From NCBI RefSeq assembly GCF_019393635.1, contig NC_057861.1:306549468-306613467 (forward strand): a DNA stretch of 64,000 nucleotides, written 5' to 3'. Positions within the stretch are counted from its first letter, which is position 1. Each line of letters starts with the position of its first letter. Shown one piece after another: positions 12,690 through 23,525 of the stretch. A model generated the notes under the pieces. It was not told where the DNA came from. It saw only the letters and a list, made by a program, of their open reading frames with translations, and made no database searches. The position numbers and the translations under genes are program-made. The DNA comes from Dromiciops gliroides (Eukaryota; Chordata; Mammalia; Microbiotheria; Microbiotheriidae).

Positions 12690-13440
12690 GTAACTTTGAA
12701 AAGGCAGTTTAATGATGAGGGTGAAAAGACTGAAGGAGAGGAAGTGAAAGCACAAAGTATAGACAGATTTTTTTGAGGAAGTTGCAAAGAAAGGGATGAG
12801 AGTTGTAGAAAGATAGCTAGCAGAGAGGTAGGATTAAGTGAGGGGTTTTAAGGATAGGAGAAGACTTAGTAGTGTTTATAGGTAGCAAGGAGAGACTGAA
12901 AATTTCACTGTATGGATGATAGTGAGGGCAATTTGTTGGGGGGTGGGAGGAAGGAAGTGATGCAAACAAAGGTTCCTATAGAGGAAGAGCCTGGGTAAGA
13001 AAAAAGGTCAGTCATTATCAGAGACTGGAACAGAAAAAGAGACAGTGAAAGATGCTGTCAGATGAGATACATTGGGGGAGGAAGGGGGGACAAGACAACC
13101 AGTGAATTATCTCAGTTTTTTCTTTAAAGTATGAGGTGACATGCTAAACTGAGAGTGAGTGAGGGAGTGCTACGGGAGTCAGGAAGAGATCAGACTCTGG
13201 TTTGTAATAGATACTTATGTGATTAGAACAGAGAATCAATAAGGAAGGAGTAAAAGAACTAACAACAGAAGACTAGCTAAGATTAGATAATACAAAACTG
13301 TAGTGAATCCAATCAAGGAAAATGTGTAAGTTCCTAGCAGCTCCAATCAGCATCACACTAAATGGGAGTGAAGGAGGTATATAATGGAAATGATCCAGGA
13401 TTAGAGTCTGATAAGGTACCAGGAGAAGGGGAAAAGCAGG

Positions 13441-13475
<35 letters not shown>

Positions 13476-13720
13476 GAAGTAATTTCAGAATAAAATGATG
13501 GTATAATATTGGTTCACCAAGGAGTTGAGATTGGGAAGGAAGGAGAATATGGCAGTATAAGGGTGATGACCTTCGAAAAACAAAGGTATAAGGGATTGGA
13601 GATCATGGTAAGGATGAAGAACAGTACTAACAGTTGTACGGTATAAGAAAGATGGATGATAAAAAGATTATAATCAGGGTAAGGACTTTTGGAGTTCATG
13701 AATGTGAAATTGTAAACATT
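12690..13720 (-). mobile_element. L2 LINE, central ORF2 region
   Basis: Reversed L2 ORF2 recognisable by aggaagtgaaagcaca, gtttataggtagcaaggagag (reverse of the part encoding TAYK-like residues) and gagagtgagtgagggagtg. Decayed. It contains the long G run at 13444. Confidence 0.55.
13444..13474. repeat. 31-base G homopolymer
   Basis: An uninterrupted run of 31 G residues as written. A run of this length is difficult to sequence, so its exact length may be wrong. Confidence 0.9.
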
Positions 13721-13739
13721 TGTGGGTCATGGCAAGATA

Positions 13740-14300
13740 AGAATATGACCATTTCTTATCTATATAGTTGAATATTCCAATCTTTAATAGAGAAATGCAA
13801 ATTAAAATAACTGAAGTTTTCAACTCACATCCATCAGATTGCGAAAGATAACAGAAAATTAAAATGTAAATGTTGGAAGAAGTATAGGAAGACAGACATA
13901 CTAATACAATGTTGGTAAACCTTTTATTTGGTATATCACCATTCTGAAAAACAATCTGGCATAATAACCTCAAAGTCACTAAACTGTACATACTTTCTGA
14001 CCTCATGACAGCACAGGAGGCATATACACCAAGGAGTTCAAAGACAGAGGAAAAAGGTTCCAAAATTATAAAAAATATTTATAGCAATACTTTCAAAGAA
14101 GCAAAGAACTAGAAACCACGTGATGTCTGGGGAATGGCTGACCAAACTGTTCTGTGTGAATAATAGCACATTATTGTGCCAAAAAATGATGAAAAAAATT
14201 TTAAATTCAAAGGAAACTTTGTGTGGTTCATATGTAAACTAAGTGGAAGCCACAAAAGGACCATATTAATAAAAAGAAACATACCACTAAAAGCCTTCAG
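13740..14300 (+). mobile_element. L1 LINE fragment (ORF2 C-terminus)
   Basis: Forward L1 match from a RNANxNNxSFQLTSIRLRK-like reading through gaggcatatacaccaaggag and gcaaagaactagaaacca to tggggaatggctgacc. Degraded. Confidence 0.7.
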
Positions 14301-14790
14301 AACTATGATCAATGTATTATTCAATCAAAATTTCAATGTAATGGTGAAGTATACTTCCTAGCTTCTGGCACAGAGGTGGTTAAGTAGAGATTATAGAATC
14401 AAGCATATGTTTTTGGACTTGGTTAATGTGTTGTGTTATCTTGCTTGACTATACTGTACTTTTTTATAAGGTGTAATTATGTTGTGAAGCCAGGAGGCGC
14501 TGGAAGTGACAGTGGTTTTAAAAAACAAATCATTAAAACCTATTTCCTCCAGTGATGCTATAAGGCACTATCTTCCAAGAACTTCAGTTGCAGGTCACTC
14601 AAAGGACTAAGAAAGACACAGAGGCATAAAGTAGTCGCACTACTGAGAAGTACTAATGAAAAGCTGTGCAGGGAAAGTAGTTTAAAGGGTTTTATTAGTG
14701 AGGTATATGCACCAGAAAAGGAACAAGAATAGCACAGGAAGATCAGGTAGTCATTAGCACCAGTGGTATTAAAGGTATACAAAATTCATT
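14300..14790. other. WDR7 intron 1 stretch, nothing identified
   Basis: Possibly the decayed 3'UTR of the preceding L1 at its left end. No other feature recognised. Confidence 0.45.
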
Positions 14791-14794
14791 ATAG

Positions 14795-15045
14795 AAGCAG
14801 GCTGGTCACACAGTGGCTAGAGCACTGGGCCTGGAGTCAGGAAGACCTGAGTTCAAATATGGCTCAGATACTTATAGCTGTGTGACCTGTCACTTAACCT
14901 GCTTGCCTCAGTTCCTCAACTGTAAAATGCAGATAATAACAACTTACCTTGAAGGGTTTTATAAAAATTAAATGAGATAAAATTGTAAAAGTGCTTATTA
15001 GCACAGTGCCTGACACATAGTAGGTGCTATATCAATGTTACTCCC
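14795..15045 (+). mobile_element. Full-length MIR-type CORE-SINE
   Basis: The tRNA-like head (acagtggctagagcactgg), the core (tagctgtgtgacctgtcactta) and the long MIR-type tail (aaatgagataaa, then cagtgcctgacacatagtaggtgc) are all present. Confidence 0.85.
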
Positions 15046-15123
15046 TTCCCTTTCAAGTGATCTAGAAGATCCACAACAAGTAGATGGATCCTCTGCAAAA
15101 AAAAAAAAAAAATATGCCTTGGA

Positions 15124-15268
15124 GGGAGCTAGGTGGCACAGTGGATAAAGCACTGGCCCTGGATTCGGAAGTACCTGAGTCAAATCCGCCTCAGACGCTT
15201 GACCCTTACTAGCTGTGTGACCCTGGGCAAAGTCACTTAACCCCACTGCCCTGCAAAAAAAAAAAAAG
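15124..15268 (+). mobile_element. WSINE/MAR1-type SINE
   Basis: Forward complete copy with an A tail at 15256-15268. Confidence 0.93.
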
Positions 15269-15360
15269 GCCCTACCATGTTAGATGGAAGTACAAGCATA
15301 ACCTCATTAAACATCGTTCATTGGCTTGGTAATTAACTATATTTTAAAATGTTATCAGTA

Positions 15361-15381
15361 GGGGGCAGCTAGGTGGCACAG
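15361..15381 (+). mobile_element. SINE 5' stub
   Basis: Only the first 21 bases of the SINE head remain, fused directly to the LTR fossil that follows. This indicates a deletion or recombination at the junction. Confidence 0.7.
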
Positions 15382-15735
15382 CATGGGGAGAAGGCATAGC
15401 ACAGAGACGTAGCTTTGAGATACCTATCTCCTCAAGCAGGAGACAGGCAGATACTTTTATAGAGGTCGATGAGGTGATCATCTGACTATGGAAAGTTCCC
15501 CTATTGGGGGAGGACTATCGCCCACTAGTGATGGCTGGGGGGAAAGTTGGGTGAGGGGAGGCTCTAGATCTCTCAAACCATCTCACGCTCCCTCAAGCCA
15601 CAAAGGCAGTAGCCACAACCAATCCCATCTCCGAGGGGTGGGGGAGAGTGGCCTTTGGTTTAGTTTCTCAAGGAGATTTTTTGATGTACCCAGATGTACG
15701 CTAGCCCTATAACAGTTAATATCCTTCCTGAAATG
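15382..15735 (-). mobile_element. Probable retroviral LTR fragment (U3-R)
   Basis: Read on the minus strand, the stretch is C-rich and carries a TATAAAAG box (15454-15462 on plus), then about 80 bases to the junction with the SINE stub. This composition and order fit the U3-R part of a gammaretrovirus-like LTR. No partner LTR or internal region is adjacent. Fossil, class uncertain. Confidence 0.5.
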
Positions 15736-15949
15736 AATCCAGAACTGAACCAAATATCCTGTGTACTGTTCTTGACCAGTGCAGCAGAAAGGAGAAGAAA
15801 ACCTATTTCTATTAATGCATCCTACGATTACAGTAACATTAACTTTTAGCAGCCACATAAAACTGCTGATTACTGAGCTTCAGTGAGCTGCCAACACATC
15901 TAAGTGTTTGTATTTCATTTGCCATTACCATAATATCTCCTCATTCATA

Positions 15950-16310
15950 AAACAAACAAGGGATCAATATGATCACAAAACAAAATCTAATTACATAAAA
16001 TTTTAAAGCTTTTACACAAATTAAAACCAATAACCTGGGGAAAGATGAAAACATGATGCTGACGAAAAAACCTTATATCACATTTCTGAAAAGTCCGATA
16101 TCTAAAATATATAAGGAAATAATGTGTGTATATATATATATATATATATTATATATAAGAACAGGAAGCCATTCCCAATAGTTAAAGTGAATATTCAAAG
16201 GAAAGAACAAGCAATTTTCAAAACAAACAAAAGAACAAAAGAACAGAAAAGAAAAGAAGAGAAGAGAAAGAAATGTAAGTCATCAAGAAACTAAAGGAAA
16301 GCATAAGAAA
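15950..16310 (+). mobile_element. L1 LINE fragment
   Basis: The forward L1 pattern tacataaaattttaaagctttta, then tctgaaaagtccgatatctaaaatatataagg, interrupted by an (AT)n run at 16128-16150 and followed by A/G-rich sequence. Confidence 0.65.
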
Positions 16311-16433
16311 TGGACAGGACCTGGACTGTTATTCATTGGTACTGGAAATTCCCAAGTAAGGAAAACTCCCTCTTACCAATGCAGGTAATACCCATGGTCT
16401 ACATCTTACACAGTTTTTAAGAGTTGACTAGAG

Positions 16434-16588
16434 GGGCAGCTAGGTGGCGCAGCAGATAGAGCACCGGCCCCTGGATTCAGGAGTATCTGAGTTCAAATCT
16501 GGCCTCAGACACTTGACACTTATAGCTGTGTGACCCTGGGCAGTCACTTAACCCCCATTGCCAGCAAAAAAAAACACAAAAAAACAAT
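16434..16588 (+). mobile_element. WSINE/MAR1-type SINE
   Basis: Forward complete copy with an A-rich tail. Confidence 0.93.
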
Positions 16589-17094
16589 AAGTTATGGCAG
16601 ATGACCTGATTGAGGCCTCTTAAACCATCTAGAGCATGTTGGTTCTATCTGGTTTAAAGTGATTTTGTGGTCAGATTTACTCTATCATTTTCCAACTCAC
16701 AGGAGACTTCTTATGTCTCTATGTGGTATGAATCCTAATGAAAACAGCTCAGGGAACTGTTAAATGAAGAACAAGATAGCTACTGGCACAATCTACCACG
16801 CTGCTGACCGTGATGGGCACTAGTCATCCACAAACTGTGAACAAAAACAGAAATATTCTAACAAGTTTGAAGGGAGTAGGAATTAGAATGGCTGAATGAA
16901 GATAAACTGGTAATCAGCAAGGAAAACTCATGCTACTTCAGGCAGTTTGCTAGCTTGTAAGACCTCCACAAAGTAAACTCTCAGTACTTCACAATTCTTT
17001 CCTACATAGAATTGATCAGTGTCCCATGACTTACTTACAGGCACACTAACCAAGCAAAACTCTTTATTGCATAACATGTGTGGAAAATGTCAAA
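16589..17094. other. WDR7 intron 1 stretch, nothing identified
   Basis: No coding or repeat signal recognised. Confidence 0.5.
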
Positions 17095-17265
17095 TTAGAA
17101 ATAACTCACATTTACATAGCACCTTTAAAGTTTCGAGGAATTTTATTAACAACTATGTGATAAATACTGCAAGTATCAGTCTCATTTTAAAAGTAAGAAA
17201 ATGGATGGCTCAGAGAGATTAGTACAAGTGCTCTGACTCTAAATCAGTGTTCCTGACACTACATG
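17095..17265 (-). mobile_element. MIR SINE fragment
   Basis: Reversed MIR tail and middle (acatttacatagcaccttt, then ctcattttaaaagtaagaaaa), degraded. Confidence 0.65.
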
Positions 17266-17345
17266 ATAATGTCTCATAATGCTATCTGTCCTATAAAGAT
17301 CAAATGAGAGGCTGGACTAAAAAGAGCTTTAAGAGTACAAATATG

Positions 17346-17513
17346 GGGGCGGCTAGGCGGCGCAGTGGATAAAGCACCGGCCCTGGATTCAGGAGTACCT
17401 GCGTTCAAATCGACCTCAGACACTTGACATTACCAGCTGTGTGACCCTGGGCAAGTCACTTAACCCCAATTGCCCTGCAAAAAACAAAACAAAACCAAAA
17501 ACAAAAACAAAAA
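17346..17513 (+). mobile_element. WSINE/MAR1-type SINE
   Basis: Forward complete copy flanked by the exact 15-bp duplication aagagtacaaatatg at 17331-17345 and 17514-17528. Confidence 0.97.
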
Positions 17514-17831
17514 AAGAGTACAAATATGAGGGACTAACTACAGTTTGGGCAACATTAACTCCATGCCCTAAATAATTAACCAACTTTAACAAAAGTATAA
17601 CATGCGGGATAAGGAAACCAGTAATAAATATAATCATAAATAATTCTGAAGTTCTAGGTATAATGTACATGGAAAAAAATTTTCCCACACTCTATATATA
17701 GACCTATCTTACCTATATTCAGAATTTATAATGGTTTAAGATGATGCAAGGTACAACCTCTTTCTTCCTTAGATTGGCTTATAATCACTCCACAATCTTT
17801 TAAAATCCATCTCTGTTAAATCTGTGTCCAT

Positions 17832-18011
17832 TGGAGGCAGCTAGGTGGCTCAGTGGATAAAGCACCAACCCTGGATTCAGGAAGACCTGAGTTCAAATTC
17901 AGCCTAGACACTTGGACACTTACTAGCTGTGTGACCCTGGGCAAGTCATTTAACCCTCACTGCCCCACAAAAACACACTCACCCCCCCAAAAAAAAAACC
18001 CACAAAAAAAC
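17832..18011 (+). mobile_element. WSINE/MAR1-type SINE
   Basis: Forward complete copy flanked by aaatctgtgtccat (17818-17831) and aaatctgtatccat (18012-18025), one mismatch. Confidence 0.96.
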
Positions 18012-18059
18012 AAATCTGTATCCATGGTATATGTCTGAAGTATAGTTTATCCACATAGC

Positions 18060-18215
18060 ATGTTGGCATGAAGAGGAAATTCATTTTGGAATAAGATCTA
18101 GGTTCAAATCTTCATTAAGCTTACTACCTTGTGACAAAAAGAAAGTCACTTAACTCTTGTAGGTCTCAATCTCTTCATACATAAAGCAAGGTGGTACGTA
18201 TTAAATGATCTTACA
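18060..18215 (+). mobile_element. MIR SINE fragment
   Basis: Forward MIR core (tctaggttcaaatcttc, then aagtcacttaactcttgtaggtctcaatctctt), degraded. Confidence 0.65.
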
Positions 18216-18944
18216 GGTAATCCTATGCTTCCTACAACCACCTATCACAATAAATTTAAAAAAGGAAATTGAAAGAAATTAGTCTCTCTGTATCCCTGAA
18301 TACTAGGTATGTTAAACAAGTATAGTGTTATTATACAAGCAAAGGACAGCTTCTTTGAATGTTTTCAATCCAAAAGCAAGCATTCATAAAAACTTAAGTT
18401 AAGCTGTCAACAAACAACAATAATTTTGCTCCTAGTTCTTTTTCAATGTGTTATGCATTACAACTTTTATAAATAAATGAACATAGTGAAGTGAACTTTA
18501 CACAATAAGGAATACTGTAAAATTTGATTTAGAGAAGAATTATGTGGCAATAAGTATCTTCTCAGGACAGTCTTTTTTCTTTTTTTTTTCAATTTGCTGA
18601 ATCTAAAAGACTTCACTTTGGATATTTTAGCAAATATTCAGTTTCTAATGATGAATGCATTATATATATATACATATACATATACTTCAATGGACTACTT
18701 AAAATTTTACTTCTATATTCACATTGTGACTGAATAGCTTATGAAAATGGTGAAAAAACTATGTAAAATTTTTTTCAAGAATTTGGTAGATTTCTCACAA
18801 TGAATATAGTGACTGCAGTCCTAAGTTCACAATATAATTTAAATAGATAAATTCTGGATCCATGAATCGTAACAAATGTTACATAGAAGAGCAGTGACTG
18901 TCACTGTCACTGAATAAACCCAAATTCAACAGTCAAAGGATCAC
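18216..18944. other. WDR7 intron 1 stretch, mostly unassigned
   Basis: AT-rich, with a short (TA)n/(TACA)n patch at 18660-18685. Nothing else recognised. Confidence 0.5.
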
Positions 18945-19045
18945 AGATTTACAGCTGGAAAGGACCTGAGAGGTCATCAGTAAAACCCCTTCATTTTAGA
19001 GATGAGGAACCTGAGGCACAGAGAAGTTAAGTAGCTCCAAGTCCA
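18945..19045 (-). mobile_element. MIR3-like SINE 3' part
   Basis: Reversed MIR3 tail: acagctggaaaggacctgagaggtcatc, then tagagatgaggaacctgaggc. Confidence 0.75.
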
Positions 19046-19195
19046 CTCTTTTCCTCCTATTCTATCACGTCCCCAAACCATGGGTGTGCAATTATTCTAC
19101 CACAGACAGCTTCCCTCTGTGAAGGACTGTAGGGGCAGGCCAGCGAGCTGCACCTTTGACTATTGCACAGCAAGTGATAGAAATAAATCATAAGG

Positions 19196-19388
19196 GGGCA
19201 GCTAAGTGGTGCAGTGGATAAAGCACTGGCCCTGGATTCAGGAAGACCTGAGTTCAAATTCAGCCTCAGACACTTGACACTTACTAGCTGTGTGACCCTG
19301 GGCAAGTCACTTAACCCTCATTGCCCAGCAAAGGAAGGAAGGAAGGAAGGAAGGAAGGAAGGAAGGAAGGAAGGAAGGAAGGAGAGAG
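19196..19388 (+). mobile_element. WSINE/MAR1-type SINE with GGAA tail
   Basis: Forward complete copy whose A tail has become about 13 units of GGAA (19332-19383). It is flanked by the exact duplication aaatcataagg at 19185-19195 and 19389-19399. Confidence 0.96.
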
Positions 19389-19414
19389 AAATCATAAGGT
19401 AAAAATTCAAAGTT

Positions 19415-19476
19415 AAAAAAACAAAGGTGACTCTGGTCCCAAAATAAAAAAACAAAGGTGACTCTGGTCCCAAAAT
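19415..19476. repeat. 31-bp direct tandem duplication
   Basis: A unit containing acaaaggtgactctggtccc occurs twice with a 31-base period. Confidence 0.95.
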
Positions 19477-19480
19477 AAAA

Positions 19481-19859
19481 ACTTCACAAACCTTAAGTCT
19501 ATCAGCAAATGAGTCAGATGTCACCCAGTCCTATGGCTATAAGGCAAGACTGATGAACATCTCAAATAGGAAAAATGTGGAAAACATCTTAAACTTGGCA
19601 GAGGACTATCTCAAATTTTCCAGCCTTAGGTGAGGCCAAACCACCAACAGGCTTTTAAAACCTATACCCCAAGACAAGGCCAGCACTGCTCAAAGGCACC
19701 ATCCAACTTGCCCACTTAGGACGTTTTACCACCCACCACTCCCCAACACAACAGCAGCTCAACACCTGGAATCCGAAAACCACTGCAAGGAAAACACTGC
19801 AATGTCTAGTCCCCAGAAACAAACGTGACACTCGCCCAGAAAGAAAGCCACGCGACCCC
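19481..19859. other. Flank of the WDR7 CpG island, nothing identified
   Basis: Composition rises towards the CpG island. No feature recognised. Confidence 0.5.
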
Positions 19860-20730
19860 CCGGAAAGACTCGATCATGTTCTCTGAACCGAAGTCCCCGG
19901 GATGCATGGCACAGTGCTTTGGCTAGCGGCCTCAAACCACCTGGAAAAAGCCGCATAGGGGGGGAGGGGGAAAGAGAGCACGCCGGGTAGCAGTGACAGC
20001 TGGCAGGCCGCTCCCCAGATGGAGAACGGTCTTCTGACCTCTGAACTCTGACCCACCCGGGTCAGCAGAGCCATCCATCCCCCAGGCTGCGCCAAGAAAC
20101 ACCCCCGAAGACTCCTTTACCTTCCTAAGTCTCAGCTCACGTCGCGGGGTCGGCCCGACCCCCGCCGCCAATCCCCGGGAATGAGAGCAGCAGGAGGACA
20201 CCGAGGCGGAAAGATGCGCAGGCGGGGCCGGAGGGCTCCGGCTCCTGCTCCGCCGAAGTCCTCGGGCGCCCGCCGGGTAGAAGCCGGCTGGTGGCGTGGC
20301 GGCCGCCTCTTCTTCGCCGCGCAGTATATCAGCTGACAGCGGCCCAACCGCGTGACTTTCACCGCCGACTGTCGCAAAAACGGGGTAAAAAAATACCACA
20401 GGTTCCCCACGCCCAGAGGACACTCGTCCCGGACATGATCTACGGCCTGCGGGACCCAGCCGGGTTGCCATAGAAATGGAGCGAAGAGGACTTTCTTCCT
20501 CCCCTTAACCCCCGCCCCCTCCTCTTTCGGGTGTCTCTCTCGCTCCGGCTTCCCCTCCCTCCTTCGTGTCTCTCAAGCGGCAAGACTCTGGGCAGATGAG
20601 GCTGCCGCTGCCATCTTTGTTATGGGAAGTAAGCTCTAGGTCCTTAGCTGGATTCCCGAAGACAGTGAAAGCGGAAGAGGCGGGCCTGAGGCTGAATGGG
20701 AGGCGGGCCCTCGGGCGGGGCTTCCGCTGC
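19860..20730 (-). promoter_or_regulatory. WDR7: CpG-island promoter of WDR7
   Basis: A GC-rich, CpG-dense block in an AT-rich region, 15 kb upstream of the WDR7 coding start on the same strand. It has no TATA box in an obvious place. It does have an NRF1-like tgcgcaggcggggc (20215-20228), GC boxes and a YY1-like gctgccatcttt (20607-20618). The transcription start is not determinable from sequence. A plus-strand noncoding transcript from the same island is possible. Open frames inside it (up to 179 codons on minus) look like GC-composition artefacts. Confidence 0.8.
20121..20335 (-). other. WDR7: Probable WDR7 noncoding exon 1
   Basis: WDR7 exon 2 starts at a splice acceptor 13 bases before its ATG, so an upstream noncoding exon is required. 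In the CpG island the minus strand has a good donor, GGAAG followed by gtaaag, with the exon ending at 20121. The 5' end at about 20335 is a guess. Intron 1 would then be about 15.1 kb. Confidence 0.55.
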
Positions 20731-20904
20731 TGGAGAGAGTGAATGTAGTGGCGGGGACCATGGGACTTCCCTAGGGCTTTTTTCTCCTGTAGAGTTTTGG
20801 CTGCTTTTGGTCCAGCCTCACCTAGGGCCCGAGAAATCGATGGGTTCTTGTCCTCTGATAAATGCCGCACTCACCCCCCACCCCCCGCCAACCTCAAGCT
20901 CCAG

Positions 20905-21235
20905 TCCGTCAATCAACGAGCATTTATAAACTGCGCTTAACGCTGTACTCTGCGCCGAGGATACTAAGAAAAACAAAAACTCGGTTCTTACCCTCCGGGA
21001 GCTCACTGTCTAATTGAGGACACAAAGTGCCAACAGCTAGGTCTGAGTATTCAATGGAAAGTAATTTGAGAAGGAAGACACCAGCAGCTTGGGGCGGGGG
21101 GAGGCGCCACTGGAAAAGGTGTCCTGCAGAAGGTAGAGGTTAAGTTGATAGTCTTGAAGAAAGTCTTGGATTGTAGGAGACAGGACTGGGCATTGTCAGC
21201 ATCTCGGTGGTGGGGAACAGTCAGGGCAAAGACAG
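20905..21235 (-). mobile_element. L2 LINE 3' end
   Basis: Reversed L2 3'UTR (aacgagcatttataaactgcgcttaacgctg, then taccctccgggagctcactgtctaatt) and ORF2 end. CpG sites are unusually well kept, perhaps because the copy abuts the unmethylated island. Confidence 0.85.
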
Positions 21236-21242
21236 GCTGTCA

Positions 21243-21345
21243 GAAGAGGATGGGCAGAAGGGACCTCAGAAGTTTCCAATGCAACCCTTTCATTTTTACA
21301 AATGAGGAAACTTCTGAACAACTTGCTAGAACTTCTTCCTACCAT
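21243..21345 (-). mobile_element. MIR3-like fragment
   Basis: Reversed MIR3 tail: agaagggacctcagaagt, then catttttacaaatgaggaaac. Confidence 0.6.
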
Positions 21346-21739
21346 TTTATCTCTACCTAAGGATAGGCTTATCTATCTATTTCTTTTAAACTTAGGAGGA
21401 GACCTGATCTTTCACCCCTCAGTGCTCTCCTAGACTCTGGCTTCACTTTTCTCCTTTACTAATCTTGTACCTGTATTTTATTAAAACCAAGCAACGTTCT
21501 CCCCTCACATTTCTTACCCCCTTGTGCAGCTATATAGCTTATGGTTTGCCAACTCTCAACCCCAATATTCCCCTATTACTCACTTGCTGCTGAACTTAGC
21601 TGGAAGACGTGCAACTTGTCTAATTGTCTATCGGCTAATAGCACTCCCCACAGGGGCTGTTGGAAACCTCTCAGCTTGTCCCACCGCCTCTCACCCCTAC
21701 CCTCTCAGCAAATCACTTTTTATACTTTACTGAGAAAAC

Positions 21740-22935
21740 ATAGGGCATGCACTTTAAGCTCCCTCTTCTCCTTTATTCTATATCTCAAAAGACAAACATC
21801 ATCTCCCATTCTCTTCTGATGAAGAGATAGCCAGTATCCCCAAGGCCCAGCCTCCTACAGGTACCCTAAATTCCAAGCTCCAGCAGATTGCCTCCACAAT
21901 CATCTCCCCAGTTTTCAATGTCTCCCTTTCTGCTTCCCTGCTATACCTACAAACAGCTTGTGTCTCCCTAATCCTTTTTTAAAAAATTCCTCACTTGACC
22001 TTACTTTAAGTTCTTATCCTATATCTCCTTTTCACAGCCAAATTTTTTGAAAAGCCATCCATTCTCATTGCTTCCACTTTCTCTCTCCTCTCACCCTCAT
22101 GTAATATGAAGAGATTATGTCACCGAGACTGCCTACTCCAAAATTATATGTGATCAACTGATGCCACATCTAAGAGCCTTTTCTCAGTCATCCTCCTTAT
22201 TTTCTCTAGTGTCTGGTCCTTTTCAGTTTGCTTTGCTGTATCATTCATGCTTCACCCTCATTGGATGTATCTCAAAGCTTTGTCCTAGGCCATCTTAGCT
22301 CTCTCTTAGTGATCTCATCAGCTCCCATGGATTCAGTTGTCACATGAAGATGACTCTCAAATCCACACATGTAAATCTATTGTCCCACTTAAGCTCCATT
22401 TTTTTTTTTGGTGAGGCAATTAGGGTTGTGACTTGCAAGTGTCTGAGGTCGAATTTGAACTCAGGTCCTCCTAAATCCAGGGCAGGTGCTTTATTCACTG
22501 CTCCACCTAGCTGCCCCCTTAAGCTCCCTTTCCACCCAACCAATTGCCTATTAGATGTTTACAGCTTAACAGGTGCAAAATAAGACTTAATATCTTTTCC
22601 TTGAAACCTCTTCCTCCTTGATTTCTGTCAATGATGCCACCATCTTTCACTCATGTTTACAACTTTGGGATCATCTTTTAACTCTTTTCTTTCTCTTACC
22701 CCATATTCGCAATTAGCAGCCAAGTTGGTGTCATTCAAAGTGCAGCACAAGTGTCTCATCCTACATGAAGCTTTCCTCTTGATCACTATTACTGTCTAAC
22801 AACTATCCTGTACCCAAATTACCTTGAATTTATTTTACTGGATGCTTATTTCCCCACAGTAAGATCCTTGAAGCAAGGACTTTTTCATTTTTATCTTTGT
22901 AGCCATGGCTCCTAGTACAGTTCCTGATTACCTTT
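21740..22935 (+). mobile_element. L2 LINE, ORF2 to 3' end
   Basis: Forward L2. It contains ccagcagattgcctccacaatcatc (encoding LQQIASTII), the GLSQSFVLGHLSSLLVISSAPM-like region, a segment split by a SINE at 22398, and a 3'UTR with agtaagatccttgaagcaaggac. Decayed. Sequence at 21390-21740 may belong to it as well. Confidence 0.75.
22398..22517 (-). mobile_element. WSINE/MAR1-type SINE, internally shortened
   Basis: Reversed copy inserted in the L2, flanked by exact cttaagctcc at 22388-22397 and 22518-22527. The core lacks about 30 bases. Confidence 0.94.
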
Positions 22936-23280
22936 TTTTTTTAAAGCACACCATGATTTTTATCAGTTAGGGACTCCCAGAGGGAAGTTCTTCTATTAAT
23001 GAAGATCGCACCCTCTCTGCAATTAAGAGAGTTTACTTGGGACAATAAAGTTACCAGATTTGCCCTAGACACATAGCCGGTATGTGAGCCAGTGAGGCTG
23101 GCTGCCTCATTATTATACCTGCCACTCACATGGCATGGAGTAGTAGGCAATTAATATATTAATTGTTGATTGATTGGGTCAGTGACTTGTCCAAGCTCAG
23201 GTAGTAGGCATCTGATGGATTTAAACCAGGTTCTCCAGCTTCAGAGCAGATGCTCTTTCAGCTATGCCAGGCTGTATTTT
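22936..23280 (-). mobile_element. Unassigned stretch ending in a MIR-like fragment
   Basis: The last part (23165-23275) has a reversed MIR-like core: gtcagtgacttgtccaagctc, then ttaaaccaggttctcc. The left part is unassigned. Confidence 0.45.
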
Positions 23281-23404
23281 ATTTGTTTTTAGCTCCAGCA
23301 CAGGTATATTTTGAGTATACCTAATGGTAAAGAATTTATACCACATTTATGTAGTTTAATACTTACTGCCTCAGACCCTACTCTCACCCCATCCACATCA
23401 GCAA

Positions 23405-23525
23405 ATTTTCTTCAGTGTAGGCAGGGAGCATAATAGAATACAATCGGCACAAAGAACCTAGATGTGAATCTCAGCTCTGCTACTTCCTATCTGTGTGAGC
23501 TGGACAAATCTCTCACATTGGTGCT
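23405..23525 (+). mobile_element. MIR SINE fragment
   Basis: Forward MIR core (gatgtgaatctcagctctgctacttcctatctgtgtgagc). Confidence 0.75.

Noticed and set aside
13674-14063. 129-codon minus-strand frame
   Set aside because: It runs antisense through an L1 fragment and an L2 fragment and matches no protein.
14820-14900. tRNA-like A and B boxes as a tRNA gene
   Set aside because: They belong to the head of a CORE-SINE. No cloverleaf with an anticodon arm can be drawn.
19932-20870. Minus-strand frames of 179 and 121 codons in the WDR7 CpG island
   Set aside because: GC-rich sequence lacks stop codons by composition. The peptides are Pro/Arg/Gly-rich, resemble nothing known and overlap promoter motifs.
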